Shown: positions 8,054-16,418 of the stretch, in pieces
How the letters are laid out: the number at the start of each line of letters is the position of its first letter
How positions within the stretch are numbered: the first letter of the stretch is position 1
Assembly: GCF_014639155.1 (NCBI RefSeq)
Contig: NZ_BMFT01000001.1
Span: forward strand, 744,001-808,000
DNA from: Paenibacillus segetis
Lineage (GTDB): Bacteria; Bacillota; Bacilli; Paenibacillales; Paenibacillaceae
Reading direction: 5' to 3'
DNA length: 64,000 nt
Notes under the pieces: model-generated
Seen by the model: only the letters and a program-made list of their open reading frames with translations
Databases searched by the model: none
What the model was told of the DNA's origin: nothing
Translations under genes and position numbers: made by a program

Positions 8054-9439
8054 CTACGACTCCTTTAATTGCCCTGACTCCCTGCGCCGCCGACTCATAA
8101 ATACCAAAGACAATGCAATTAGCATGAGGATAATCCCAAGCACTTGAAATCCCTCGAAGCTGAACTTACTTCCCATTACGATACCTATTAACAATGAAGA
8201 TAGAATGGTTCCTAAGTATCTTGATGTATTAAATAATCCGGATGCTACGCCGACGATTTCTTTGGGAGAACTTTGGAACAGGGCTGCTTGCATACCTACA
8301 TTGTTCAACCCGTTGCTAATACCGAATGCAGCCAAAGCCAAACAGACGCTGATAACCGGCGAAGTTGGATTCAATGTCGCGAGCCATACCGACCCTAATG
8401 TCATCAGGATTGCGGACACCAGCAATGCCGGCCTTGGTCCTGATTTATCGATCCATCGACCTGCTATTGGAGAAGTAACCAGCGAACTGAGTCCTAAGGT
8501 TAGCATAAGTATCCCCGTTTGGAACTCACTGACATGGCGTACCATTTGCAAATAGGACGGAATCCCGAAAAAGAGTGAGTAATAAAGTACGTTAACGAGC
8601 ATGAATTCCACATTAACCCAAGTCATTTCAGGATATTGAGCGAAAGTGCGCAAAGGAATAAAGGGCGATGGGGCTTTTAACTCATGTCGTACGAAAACCC
8701 CCAGCAGAACGAGGCCGATTAGAAAGACAAGGACATTTCCTAATGAGATATGCCCAGATGATTTTGCTGAGAGTAATGAAGCGAGCAGGGCAACCAGGCT
8801 TACTGTGAAGAGCAGGATCCCTGACGCATCAATCAAATCAGACCATTTACGAACGGACATGCCCTGTGCAACGGGTGTTGAAGGTTCGTCCTTAGGAATA
8901 TGCCTCCAAGATAATAGAAAGCTCATTACGACGAATGGAATATTGACGAAAAAGATAGCAGGCCAGCCCCACCAGTGTATGATGACCCCGCCGATAAAGG
9001 GGCCGATTGCTGCAGCTCCGGATAGGAATATGGACAAAACAGCCAGCGCAGTCGCTTGTTTCTCCGTAATATGAATTCGCACAATGGCCATTCCGACGGC
9101 AACCATCATGCTGGTTCCGATGGCTTGCACAATGCGGAACACGATGAGCCACGCGAAGTTTGGTGCTAACGGAGCTATTAATGATGCAATGAAGGCTACA
9201 ACAAGCCCGGTAAGAAATATCTTCCTACGACCGAATAAATCGCTGGCTTTTCCCATAACGGGTTGAGCGATGCTACTTGCAATGTAAAAAGAAAAAATAA
9301 TCCAGGAAACATCTGTAAAGTCTAGTTGGAACACATTTTGCAGAATTGGAATGGCAACAGAAACTATCGAAGAATTTAAAGGGTTCAATAGTATCCCTAG
9401 ACCCACTGAAATCATTAACCACCTGCTGCGAACACTCAT
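8054..9439 (-). CDS. MFS transporter, probable drug efflux (DHA2-like)
   Basis: This 461-residue membrane protein belongs to the major facilitator superfamily, likely a proton-driven exporter with about 14 membrane segments. Seen: the first segment with LNSSIVSVAIPILQ (a motif D1-like stretch), the loop 2-3 motif A as GKASDLFGRRK, and motif C-like GPFIGGVIIHWWGW. These point to drug:H+ antiporters. GGGGGGAT precedes ATG at 9439. It is divergent from a LysR-family gene starting at 9552 across about 110 bases that hold a perfect inverted repeat, so that regulator probably controls it. Its substrate is unknown. Confidence 0.85.
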   Translation of the reverse strand: MSVRSRWLMISVGLGILLNPLNSSIVSVAIPILQNVFQLDFTDVSWIIFSFYIASSIAQPVMGKASDLFGRRKIFLTGLVVAFIASLIAPLAPNFAWLIVFRIVQAIGTSMMVAVGMAIVRIHITEKQATALAVLSIFLSGAAAIGPFIGGVIIHWWGWPAIFFVNIPFVVMSFLLSWRHIPKDEPSTPVAQGMSVRKWSDLIDASGILLFTVSLVALLASLLSAKSSGHISLGNVLVFLIGLVLLGVFVRHELKAPSPFIPLRTFAQYPEMTWVNVEFMLVNVLYYSLFFGIPSYLQMVRHVSEFQTGILMLTLGLSSLVTSPIAGRWIDKSGPRPALLVSAILMTLGSVWLATLNPTSPVISVCLALAAFGISNGLNNVGMQAALFQSSPKEIVGVASGLFNTSRYLGTILSSLLIGIVMGSKFSFEGFQVLGIILMLIALSLVFMSRRRRESGQLKES

Positions 9440-9487
9440 TTTGAATCCCCCCGAAGCTTATTAATGTCATCGTACAATAAGTCGTTT

Positions 9488-9539
9488 ATTCATTCCAACG
9501 CATTTCATGTTATGATCTCATAGACTTGAAGGAATGAAT
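9488..9539. promoter_or_regulatory. Inverted repeat between the divergent MFS and LysR genes
   Basis: ATTCATTCC (9488-9496) and GGAATGAAT (9531-9539) form a perfect 9-base inverted repeat with a 34-base spacer. TATGAT at 9511-9516 lies between and could be the -10 box of the LysR gene. A pair of sites at this spacing fits a looped LysR-family tetramer, but the right arm overlaps the leader of its own gene, which suggests self-repression. Confidence 0.45.
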
Positions 9540-9551
9540 GGAGGGTGCAAA

Positions 9552-10445
9552 GTGGAACTTCTTCAACTGCAATATTTTCTCGCGGTAGCTCGTTTGGAAC
9601 ATGTGACCGAAGCTGCACGAAATCTGCACGTAACTCAATCGTCACTAAGCAAAACGATTGGACGCTTGGAGGAGGATCTAGGGGTCCCCTTATTTGATCG
9701 AGTAGGGAGAAAGCTGCGATTAAATGAATTCGGAAGCAGATTCCTTCTCCGTGCAGAAAGGGCTTTGTTTGAATTGGAGCAGGGGAAGCAGGAGCTTAGG
9801 GATTTATCCAGCCCGGAACATAGCACGCTTGAATTAGCGGTGACTACCGCTAGCACATTACCCAATATCCTTCGCGAGTTTCGGAAAAGGCGACCCGATA
9901 TTCAATTTCATGTGCAAATGCTGACCACGCAGGAAATGGTTACGCTTCTTAATAGAGGAGAGGTTGACTTTTGCTTATCCTCGCCGCCTGTAGAAGGGGA
10001 TGAAATCGAATGCCAAATTGTGTTGATCGACCCCATCCTTGTAGCCGTTCCTAAGGGGCATCGGCTGGCAGATCGAAGCAGCGTCTCCTTGACGGAGCTA
10101 AGGGATGAATGGTTTGTCGGTGTAAAGAGCGGTTATGGAACTCGCGATTTAATAGATTCTGTGTGCCAATCGGTTGGATTTATGCCTAAATATGTGTATG
10201 AGGGAGATGAACCTGCGAGATTAATCACTCTTGTGGAAGCCGAGATTGGCCTAGCCTTCATACCTAGTACGGCAAGGAATTCACGGGAAGACATCAAATA
10301 TCTTCAAATAGATAATCACGAATTGGTACGGGAAATAGCATTACTATGGCACAGGAGTCGATACATTTCGCAGGCTGCTCTGGAATTCCGGAAGGTAGTT
10401 GTAGAATATTTTGGAAGGATATCCAGACAGAATCTGGAACGTTAG
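9552..10445 (+). CDS. LysR family transcriptional regulator
   Basis: This 297-residue protein has the LysR layout. An N-terminal winged HTH covers residues 1-60 (LLQLQYFLAVARLEHVTEAA, then VTQSSLSKTIGRLEEDLGVPLFDR written here in parts), and an effector-binding domain of two periplasmic-binding-like halves covers about 88-290. The frame begins at ATG 9534, but GTG at 9552 fits the conserved LysR N-terminus and has GGAGGG at 9540-9545. It is transcribed divergently from the MFS pump, the usual arrangement for a regulator and its target. The effector is unknown. Confidence 0.87.
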   Translation: MELLQLQYFLAVARLEHVTEAARNLHVTQSSLSKTIGRLEEDLGVPLFDRVGRKLRLNEFGSRFLLRAERALFELEQGKQELRDLSSPEHSTLELAVTTASTLPNILREFRKRRPDIQFHVQMLTTQEMVTLLNRGEVDFCLSSPPVEGDEIECQIVLIDPILVAVPKGHRLADRSSVSLTELRDEWFVGVKSGYGTRDLIDSVCQSVGFMPKYVYEGDEPARLITLVEAEIGLAFIPSTARNSREDIKYLQIDNHELVREIALLWHRSRYISQAALEFRKVVVEYFGRISRQNLER

Positions 10446-10455
10446 GACAATGACA

Positions 10456-10484
10456 AAAGGCTACCGAAGTGAACGGCAGCCTTT
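10456..10484. terminator. Hairpin between the convergent LysR and lipoate ligase genes
   Basis: AAAGGCTACCG (10456-10466) pairs with CGGCAGCCTTT (10474-10484) with one mismatch. The minus strand continues as TTTTGTC, so it serves mainly the lipoate ligase gene, and possibly the LysR gene from the other side. Confidence 0.65.
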
Positions 10485-10495
10485 AGTACTAACTT

Positions 10496-11500
10496 CTATT
10501 CCTCCAAGAAAACAAGCCCTACAAAATCATCCATTTCCAAATTACCGAAATAATGCTTCACATCGATATCGGCAAGTGCGCTGCGAACTTCACTTTCCTC
10601 GTGACGAACACCTCTCAGTTTATTCTCGATATCCGCTACATCTCCCACTCCGAAGAAGTCGCCGTATATTTTGATTTCCTGAATAGTGCCATCCTTAATG
10701 TTCATACGCAAATCGATGATCCCGACTGGGAACTTCTTGGAATGCTTGACGTTCGATTCTGGGGATAGTCCATAGTTCCAGTCCCAGTTCTTATAGTGTT
10801 CTTCGGAGATTTCATGAATCTTCTTCCAATCAGCGTCAGTAAGTTTGTACTCCGGTACAGAGTTTGCTTCCATGCCGAAAATGTGGCGAAGCAGCTCGGA
10901 ACGGAACTCTTCGATCGTCATTTTTGTATCCATAAAATCAATGATATTCGCCACACGACTACGCACGGATTTGGTGCTCTTGGATTTGAACTTCTCGGGA
11001 TTAGCGTGTAATGATGCCGCTACATTGTCCAAATTCAGGTTAAACATCAATGTCCCGTGGCTGAACATCCGGCCTCGTGTAGCAAATTGAGCGTTACCGG
11101 ATATTTTTTGATCGCCAACTTGCAAATCATTACGACCTGTCATTTCAGCATTTACACCAAGTGAATGAAGTGCTTCAACTACAGGTTGGGTGAACTTGCG
11201 GAAATTGTGGAAGGATTGTCCATCATCTTTGGTAATGAAGCTAAAGTTGAGATTGCCAAGATCGTGATAGACCGCGCCACCGCCAGAGAGTCGGCGTACG
11301 ACTTGAACGCCGTTATCCTTGCAGTATTCCGCATTGATCTCTTCAATCGTATTCTGGTGTTTGCCGATAATGACGGACGGTGCGTTAATATAGAACAGCA
11401 AGTAACTGTCGTCGTCCATTGGAAGGTTCTTAAGTACAAATTCCTCGATAGCCAAATTGATGGACGGGTCGGTAATCCCCTGATTATCGATAAATAACAT
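10496..11500 (-). CDS. lplJ: Lipoate-protein ligase A family (LplJ-like)
   Basis: This 334-residue enzyme should activate free lipoate with ATP and attach it to the lysine of E2 and GcvH-type proteins. The N-terminal two thirds form the catalytic biotin/lipoate ligase fold. Seen: VVRRLSGGGAVYHDLGNLN (residues about 68-86, the RRxSGGGxVxHD motif), GRNDLQVGDQKISGNAQ with the lysine that contacts lipoyl-AMP, and FSHGTLMFN. The C-terminal about 90 residues are the accessory domain seen in single-polypeptide LplA/LplJ proteins, so length is normal. GGAGGAG precedes ATG at 11500. It is a single-gene unit with an inverted repeat upstream. Confidence 0.92.
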   Translation of the reverse strand: MLFIDNQGITDPSINLAIEEFVLKNLPMDDDSYLLFYINAPSVIIGKHQNTIEEINAEYCKDNGVQVVRRLSGGGAVYHDLGNLNFSFITKDDGQSFHNFRKFTQPVVEALHSLGVNAEMTGRNDLQVGDQKISGNAQFATRGRMFSHGTLMFNLNLDNVAASLHANPEKFKSKSTKSVRSRVANIIDFMDTKMTIEEFRSELLRHIFGMEANSVPEYKLTDADWKKIHEISEEHYKNWDWNYGLSPESNVKHSKKFPVGIIDLRMNIKDGTIQEIKIYGDFFGVGDVADIENKLRGVRHEESEVRSALADIDVKHYFGNLEMDDFVGLVFLEE

Positions 11501-11541
11501 GAGTATCGCTCCTCCGATATAGTGAAGTGTTGAGCGTAACT

Positions 11542-11594
11542 GGTTTACAAATTGTATAATTTAATGCATCCGAGCTACCTTTATATTGTAAACC
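11542..11594. promoter_or_regulatory. Perfect inverted repeat upstream of lplJ
   Basis: GGTTTACAA (11542-11550) and TTGTAAACC (11586-11594) form a perfect 9-base inverted repeat spaced by 35 bases. The half-sites resemble those bound by the biotin repressor BirA, but they face the opposite way and are too far apart for a normal BirA operator. The repeat may bind a regulator of lplJ or fold as a long-range stem. Confidence 0.35.
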
Positions 11595-11643
11595 AATTCA
11601 TCACAAAACCAAAGGAAAAGGACGTATGAAGATAGAGCTAATA

Positions 11644-12450
11644 TTATTTGATTTCATCCAGGAGTGTCAGTAACTCAGGAATTGGCTCAGGATCTTTCAA
11701 ATGTAATTTTCTTAAAGACTCTACGGCGATGCTGAGAACCGCATGATCCCGATACCATCTGTGATCTGCTGGGACGACATGCCATGGGGATACGCTGCTG
11801 CATTTTTCAAGTGCTTCTTCGTAATAAGCTCGATATTTCTTCCAAGCCTTACGTTCCATTACATCGGAAGGGTCAAACTTCCAGTTCTTTGCTGGATCTT
11901 CGATACGTTCTTTTAGCTTTTCTAACTGGAACTCTTTTGAGATATGCAAAAATATTTTTACGACTTTCACCTGATTGTTTTCTAACAGGGACTCAAAATG
12001 GTTAATGTGTTTGAAGCGACTTTTGGCTTCTTTATCCGAAATTAATTCATGTACCCGTGTAATAAGTACATCCTCGTAATAAGAACGATTAAATGTAGTG
12101 ATATGACCTAGAGCTGGAACTTTATTGTGAGCTCTCCAGAGAAAATCATGCAGCGATTCTTCTTCGGTTGGTGTTTTGAAACTATAAGAGGATACTCCTC
12201 CAGGATTAAGCCCAGAGAATACATGCTTGATTACTCCGTCTTTACCGCTGCAATCCATGCCCTGAAACACAAAGAGGACAGCGTGACTTTTGCCCGCATG
12301 AAGTTTCTCCTGTAATTCCTGAAACTCTTCCTTAAGTTTGATCGTTTCTTCTTCCACTTCTTCTTTGCTGAGAAATGTACCCGTATTCTTAGGATCGATA
12401 GCGCTCAGATCAACCTTTTGTTTGACAGGAAGTGCGAATGGCTTGGGCAT
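11644..12450 (-). CDS. PPK2 family polyphosphate-dependent nucleotide kinase
   Basis: This 268-residue protein is a single-domain PPK2, which moves phosphate between inorganic polyphosphate and nucleoside mono- or diphosphates. Seen: a charged N-terminal helix, Walker A-like GMDCSGKDG at about residues 67-75, the DFLWRAHNKVPALG segment, NRSYYEDVLITRVH, and the lid arginines followed by DPSDVMERKAWKKY. Length fits the short class III or class II group rather than the two-domain class. Which nucleotide is used cannot be decided here. The upstream RBS is AGGAGG on the minus strand just before ATG 12450. It stands alone and reads away from the cobalamin locus. Confidence 0.87.
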   Translation of the reverse strand: MPKPFALPVKQKVDLSAIDPKNTGTFLSKEEVEEETIKLKEEFQELQEKLHAGKSHAVLFVFQGMDCSGKDGVIKHVFSGLNPGGVSSYSFKTPTEEESLHDFLWRAHNKVPALGHITTFNRSYYEDVLITRVHELISDKEAKSRFKHINHFESLLENNQVKVVKIFLHISKEFQLEKLKERIEDPAKNWKFDPSDVMERKAWKKYRAYYEEALEKCSSVSPWHVVPADHRWYRDHAVLSIAVESLRKLHLKDPEPIPELLTLLDEIK

Positions 12451-12491
12451 GTGTTATAGCCTCCTATTAAAACATATTTTCATTAGCGGTA

Positions 12492-12659
12492 GTTCAAAAA
12501 CTCATCTTTTGATCACGAAGTAAAACTAGAAGTAGAATCGACATCGAATCTTGAATTCTGCCGGGCCTTCCGGTACTCACGTAGGTTTTGCCTACGCTCT
12601 GTTCCTCAGTCCCTAGCCTCATTCAACCTTCTCGGTGCTGAAAAGCTAACTTTTTGAAC
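12492..12659. mobile_element. MITE-like element with imperfect terminal inverted repeats
   Basis: A 168-base non-coding element. The left end starts GTTCAAAAACTCATCTTTTG and the complement of the right end starts GTTCAAAAAGTTAGCTTTTC. They match at about 20 of 25 positions and continue with ATCAC/AGCAC. The centre holds small hairpins (CGTAGG-TTTT-GCCTACG near 12584-12600). No open frame or clear target duplication was found. It fills the 380-base gap between the PPK2 and cobD genes. It resembles intergenic repeats that I believe occur in Paenibacillus genomes, but I could not check this. Confidence 0.6.
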
Positions 12660-12731
12660 ATGTACTATTAGTGTAACTCTAAAAGGGGAATATATCATCC
12701 TAATTATGGAAATATACATGAAATTGAGAGA

Positions 12732-12761
12732 TTGACGGAAGAAGAGAATAAACGGCATAAT
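12732..12761 (+). promoter_or_regulatory. Likely sigma-A promoter of cobD-cbiZ-cbiB
   Basis: TTGACG (12732-12737) and CATAAT (12756-12761) are 18 bases apart and about 70 bases before the cobD start. No cobalamin riboswitch sequence is visible between this promoter and cobD, unlike the btuF operon. Confidence 0.5.
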
Positions 12762-12833
12762 GAGGGCATTGATTCTAATCGGCAGGAATGAGAATTTAGA
12801 ATAGTAAGTAAGAGAGAAGAGAGGTTTGAAACG

Positions 12834-13928
12834 ATGCTGGAGGTTTATGGGCATGGGGGAGATGTAGAGACAGCATCCCTTAGATACGGCATAGCGCCGA
12901 ATGGGTTTACGGATTTTAGTGCTAATATCAATCCACTAGGGCCACCACCGGGATTGCTGGATAGACTTAAGGAGGCTTTGCCTGGCATCATCCGTTATCC
13001 TGACCCGGGACATCGAATGCTCACTACACTGCTCGCACAGCGAAATGAAGTTCAAGAGGCGTCCATCGTTACAGGGAACGGCGCAGCTGAAAATATGGCA
13101 TTGGCACTCTTAGCAATTTCTCCAAAGATTGTTGGGATTGTTGAGCCTTGTTTCTCTGAATACGCTACGCTGTCCAGACAAATGGGTGCAAAAGTGCGGA
13201 GTGTATTTGGTACAGAGGAGAGAGCATTTAAGGCTGAACCCAAGGATATTGAGCGTTTGATTGCAGATAGTGATCTAGTGTTTATCGGACAGCCGAACAA
13301 TCCGAACGGTGTGCAATATGGGCTGGATGAGCTGCGTTTCTTTGCCGATGCAGGGGAACGTTATAAAACTTATGTGGTGTTGGATGAGGCGTTTATTGAC
13401 TTCATTCCAGCATCGGAACGTCAATCGCTTCTACCTGAACTTGAGCGCTATAAGTATGTGATTCTGATTCGTTCCATGACGAAATTTTATGCCATTCCTG
13501 GACTGAGACTTGGGTACGCGATCGCTAGTCCTCCATTAGCTGCGGAGATGATCGATAAGCAGGTGAGCTGGAGTGTGAATTTGTTAGCTTTGATTGCAGG
13601 TGAACATTGTTTGGCAGCGGGCGAGGAGTACGAGGCTAAGACAATTGCACTGGTTACCCAGCAACGGGGGTTTTTACAGGAAGGTTTGAATCGACTTGGC
13701 TGCATGACGTGGCCGGGCGAAGCTAATTTTCTGTTAGTTCGCTTACCGCTAGGCTGGACCGCAGCGGGGATGCAGAAGGCTTTGGGCCTGAGGGGTATAT
13801 TAGTACGGAGTTGTGCGATGTATCCAGGTCTGGGCGATAGAGACATTCGCATTGCCGTTAAGAATAGTGAGGATAATAGGAAGCTGTTATTGGAAATGGG
13901 GCACGTGCTGGGAGGGACGGTATTGTGA
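12834..13928 (+). CDS. cobD: L-threonine-O-3-phosphate decarboxylase (CobD)
   Basis: This 364-residue PLP enzyme belongs to the aspartate aminotransferase fold group next to HisC. CobD makes (R)-1-aminopropan-2-ol phosphate, the linker attached to cobyric acid. Seen: N-terminal YGHGGDVETASLRYG and FSANINPLGPP, typical of CobD; the nucleotide-like loop GNGAAENM; NPNG; DEAFIDF; and the PLP-binding Lys in RSMTKFYAIPGLRLGY (about residue 220). Neighbours cbiZ and cbiB overlap in series, which sets it apart from histidinol-phosphate aminotransferase. The start ATG 12834 follows GAGAGG. The stop overlaps the GTG start of cbiZ by four bases, so translation is coupled. Confidence 0.92.
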   Translation: MLEVYGHGGDVETASLRYGIAPNGFTDFSANINPLGPPPGLLDRLKEALPGIIRYPDPGHRMLTTLLAQRNEVQEASIVTGNGAAENMALALLAISPKIVGIVEPCFSEYATLSRQMGAKVRSVFGTEERAFKAEPKDIERLIADSDLVFIGQPNNPNGVQYGLDELRFFADAGERYKTYVVLDEAFIDFIPASERQSLLPELERYKYVILIRSMTKFYAIPGLRLGYAIASPPLAAEMIDKQVSWSVNLLALIAGEHCLAAGEEYEAKTIALVTQQRGFLQEGLNRLGCMTWPGEANFLLVRLPLGWTAAGMQKALGLRGILVRSCAMYPGLGDRDIRIAVKNSEDNRKLLLEMGHVLGGTVL

Positions 13929-14653
13929 CAACACCTTTTTTAGATGGAAAACCAGGAGATATTTATGAATCTATCATTTGGCCGGGACTACAGCTCAAGC
14001 AAGGTGAGCGGCATTTACTGCTAGAAGCACCAATATCATTAGATGGGCTTGGAAGTGCGGTGTTTGGTGGTGGAATGAGGCCGCTACGAAGAATGGTTAA
14101 CATCTATGTAGATCGATTCTATCGTTGCGATGATCCTGAGCGGGATATTTTACAGTTGTTGAATCAATGGGAATATCCGCAAGAAGAGACAGCCGGTTTA
14201 TTGACGGCGGTTCAGCTTCGGCATGCTGCAGTGGCGGAAGAACGTACGGGTGATTTTGCGGTATTCTGCTGTGCAACGGCAGGCGTATCCAACGGTGCTC
14301 GGGCAGGTGTGAAGCGGACGACGTTTTCAGCTTCGTGGACACCGGGGACGATTAATTTGATGCTAGTCGTAGACGGGAGAATGACGCCTGCCGCGATGGT
14401 AAACGCGGTGATTACGGCAACGGAGGCAAAGGGGGCAGCACTTAGCGATCTTGGCGTGTTGGACGCCGAGAATGGGCTCGTGGCGACCGGCACAACGACA
14501 GATGCGGTCGTGCTTGGCGTGAGTCAGCGTGCCGATTGGCCGCTGCTTCACGCTTACGCCGGGACCGCGACGGATATCGGCGGCGCGGTGGGGCGGTTGG
14601 TGTACGCCGCCGTGAGCGAATCGCTGCGCGTAGCAGCAGGTGAGCGCGGGTGA
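13925..14653 (+). CDS. cbiZ: Adenosylcobinamide amidohydrolase (CbiZ)
   Basis: This 242-residue protein matches the CbiZ family. CbiZ cuts the aminopropanol side chain from adenosylcobinamide to give adenosylcobyric acid, which CbiB can then use. It is a salvage enzyme better known in archaea and some bacteria. Family-like features are the Gly-rich LGSAVFGGGMRPLRRMVN, CCATAGVSNGARAGV, TINLMLVVDGRMTPAAMVNA and the C-terminal ATGTTTDAVVLGV. It starts at GTG 13925 within the cobD stop, and its own stop overlaps cbiB, so the three form one coupled operon. From about 14370 base composition turns sharply GC-rich and stays so into cbiB. Confidence 0.85.
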   Translation: MTTPFLDGKPGDIYESIIWPGLQLKQGERHLLLEAPISLDGLGSAVFGGGMRPLRRMVNIYVDRFYRCDDPERDILQLLNQWEYPQEETAGLLTAVQLRHAAVAEERTGDFAVFCCATAGVSNGARAGVKRTTFSASWTPGTINLMLVVDGRMTPAAMVNAVITATEAKGAALSDLGVLDAENGLVATGTTTDAVVLGVSQRADWPLLHAYAGTATDIGGAVGRLVYAAVSESLRVAAGERG

Positions 14654-15621
14654 TGGCGGCGTGGTGGATTTTGCCGGCCGCGTATGCGCTGGACCGGCTG
14701 CTTGGTGATCCGCGGTGGCTTCCTCATCCCGTGGTCGGGATGGGGAAGGCGATTACCGCGATCGAGGCGGCGATTCGCCGCCTGGTTCCGCCCCGCCGCT
14801 ACCGCATGGCGGGGCTCGCACTGCCGCTGCTGGTCGCCTGCGGCAGTTTTGCCTTGACCTGGGCCGCGCTGCGCCTGCTGGCCATGGTCAATCCATGGCT
14901 GGCCGCCGCCGCTGAGGCCGCTCTCATCGCGACGACGATCGCCGCGAAAGGACTGCGGGATGCTGGCATGGAAGTGTGCGGCCATCTGCGCCGTGGAGAT
15001 CTCCCGGCGGCGCGCCGCTCGCTCTCCATGATCGTCGGCCGCGACACAGCGGATCTGCAATCGCCCGACATCGTCCGCGGCGCTGTGGAGACCGTGGCGG
15101 AGAACATCGTCGACGCGGTGGTGTCGCCGTTGTTCTTCGCATTGATCGGCGGCGCCCCGCTGGCCATGGCTTATCGAGCGGTAAATACGCTGGATTCCAT
15201 GGTTGGCTACAAGAATGATAAATATATTCATCTTGGCTGGGCTTCAGCCAGATTAGATGATATCGCTAATTACATTCCTGCACGCTTAACGGCGCTAATG
15301 CTGTTGGCAGCTTCTTGGTGTCTTAGGCTCGATTCAAAAGGGGCATGGAATGCTGTTCGGCGCGATGCCTCAGGTCACCCTAGTCCCAATAGTGGCTATC
15401 CAGAAGCGGCTGTAGCAGGGGCACTTGGTGTAAGGCTTGGTGGCGAAAATTCATATCACGGTGTAACTTCCTTCCGCGCCTATATGGGTGACAAGAAGCG
15501 CGAACTCGAACCAGATGACATTCCACGGACAGCCAAACTTATGTTTCTAGTGTCGGGTGGATTTGTGCTGTTAGGAACCTTGATTTGGATCTGGATCAAT
15601 GGCGGTCTGGCTTGGGTGTAA
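14650..15621 (+). CDS. cbiB: Adenosylcobinamide-phosphate synthase (CbiB)
   Basis: This 323-residue membrane enzyme joins cobyric acid with aminopropanol phosphate made by CobD. Seen: N-terminal AYALDRLLGDPRWLPHPV with the family motif GDPxWLPHPV, VETVAENIVDAVVSPLFF, the conserved RAVNTLDSMVGYKN, and GHPSPNSGYPEAAVAGALG. About five membrane segments are present. The GTG at 14650 overlaps the cbiZ stop, and ATG follows at 14653. The first half is very GC-rich (72% in 15001-15060 by hand count) while the part after about 15175 is AT-rich (38% in 15181-15240). The break lies inside the gene and suggests a mosaic origin. Confidence 0.93.
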   Translation: MMAAWWILPAAYALDRLLGDPRWLPHPVVGMGKAITAIEAAIRRLVPPRRYRMAGLALPLLVACGSFALTWAALRLLAMVNPWLAAAAEAALIATTIAAKGLRDAGMEVCGHLRRGDLPAARRSLSMIVGRDTADLQSPDIVRGAVETVAENIVDAVVSPLFFALIGGAPLAMAYRAVNTLDSMVGYKNDKYIHLGWASARLDDIANYIPARLTALMLLAASWCLRLDSKGAWNAVRRDASGHPSPNSGYPEAAVAGALGVRLGGENSYHGVTSFRAYMGDKKRELEPDDIPRTAKLMFLVSGGFVLLGTLIWIWINGGLAWV

Positions 15622-15651
15622 TGAAATTATGGATAAGGATATAATTAGGGT

Positions 15652-15680
15652 TTGACACTGTAAGTAACGTTGATAGATAT
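15652..15680 (+). promoter_or_regulatory. Possible promoter ahead of cobC
   Basis: TTGACA (15652-15657) is a perfect -35 box, and TAGATA (15674-15679) is a moderate -10 box with 16 bases between. It lies in the 135-base gap after cbiB. Confidence 0.45.
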
Positions 15681-15756
15681 GGTGTTAGATCTCCTGTTTT
15701 TCGGTTGTTGTAGAGGATTACTAGATAGAGCGGTACAGAGGGGAGAGGTGTCACAG

Positions 15757-16362
15757 TTGCCACAGAATAGACAGGATAAGGCCGAGTTATCGGTGGAATG
15801 GTGGCTAGTCCGTCACGGATTAACCTCGTGGAATGCTGAGCGGCGATATCAGGGTCATAGCGATCAGCATTTGCTCTCTGGTGTAGCAGCTGGACTAGAA
15901 TCACTACGCCAAGAGATACGAGGAGTCTCTTTCTCTACCACTTACTGTAGCGATTTAATTCGATGCCAAGAGACGCTCGCCTATGTCCGTCCTGACTTAA
16001 GTCCTACAGCTATACTAGATGATCGACTGCGGGAAATGAACTTTGGGCAATGGGAAGGTCAGACCTATGACATGCTTAAGGAAGATCACTTGTACCGTAG
16101 TTGGATTGATAACCCATACAAGGTTACGCCTCCTGGTGGAGAATCATGGAGTAGGTTTCACGAACGGGTTATGAGTGTACATAGTGAACTTATGCTACTC
16201 TCTCGCAAGCTAGTTGAAGAGCAACAACAGAACCCTGTTATTCTCGTCGTAACTCACGGTGGGGTCATTTCTATGTTGTCTTCAATTCTTCAGCCAGGAA
16301 CGGGGTTTTGGGATACGAAGGCACCTTTAGGTGGAATAATACGGCATCAGATACGATTGTAG
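15757..16362 (+). CDS. cobC: Histidine phosphatase, likely alpha-ribazole phosphatase (CobC)
   Basis: This protein of about 201 residues belongs to the histidine phosphatase (phosphoglycerate mutase-like) superfamily. The phosphohistidine motif is WLVRHGLTSWN, followed by YQGHSD, with the acid EMNFGQWEG and the second catalytic His in VVTHGGVIS. Enzymes of this kind beside cob genes remove the phosphate from alpha-ribazole phosphate or adenosylcobalamin phosphate. The frame is open back to 15670, but TTG at 15757 is chosen because GAGGGGAGAGG lies 8 bases before it. GTG at 15748 is an alternative. Context supports a cobalamin role. A general phosphatase is possible. Confidence 0.75.
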   Translation: MPQNRQDKAELSVEWWLVRHGLTSWNAERRYQGHSDQHLLSGVAAGLESLRQEIRGVSFSTTYCSDLIRCQETLAYVRPDLSPTAILDDRLREMNFGQWEGQTYDMLKEDHLYRSWIDNPYKVTPPGGESWSRFHERVMSVHSELMLLSRKLVEEQQQNPVILVVTHGGVISMLSSILQPGTGFWDTKAPLGGIIRHQIRL

Positions 16363-16418
16363 CCAGAGTACTAGGATGCAATTAAATTATTATTAAAACA
16401 GAGATGATTGGAATGTGA

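Noticed and set aside
11542..11594. Calling the lplJ upstream repeat a BirA operator
   Set aside because: The half-sites are in reverse order and the spacing of 35 does not fit the usual 14-16 bases.
14554..15231. A 225-residue minus-strand frame and several others over cbiZ/cbiB
   Set aside because: They are long only because the region is GC-rich and stop codons are rare. The plus-strand genes have clear family motifs.
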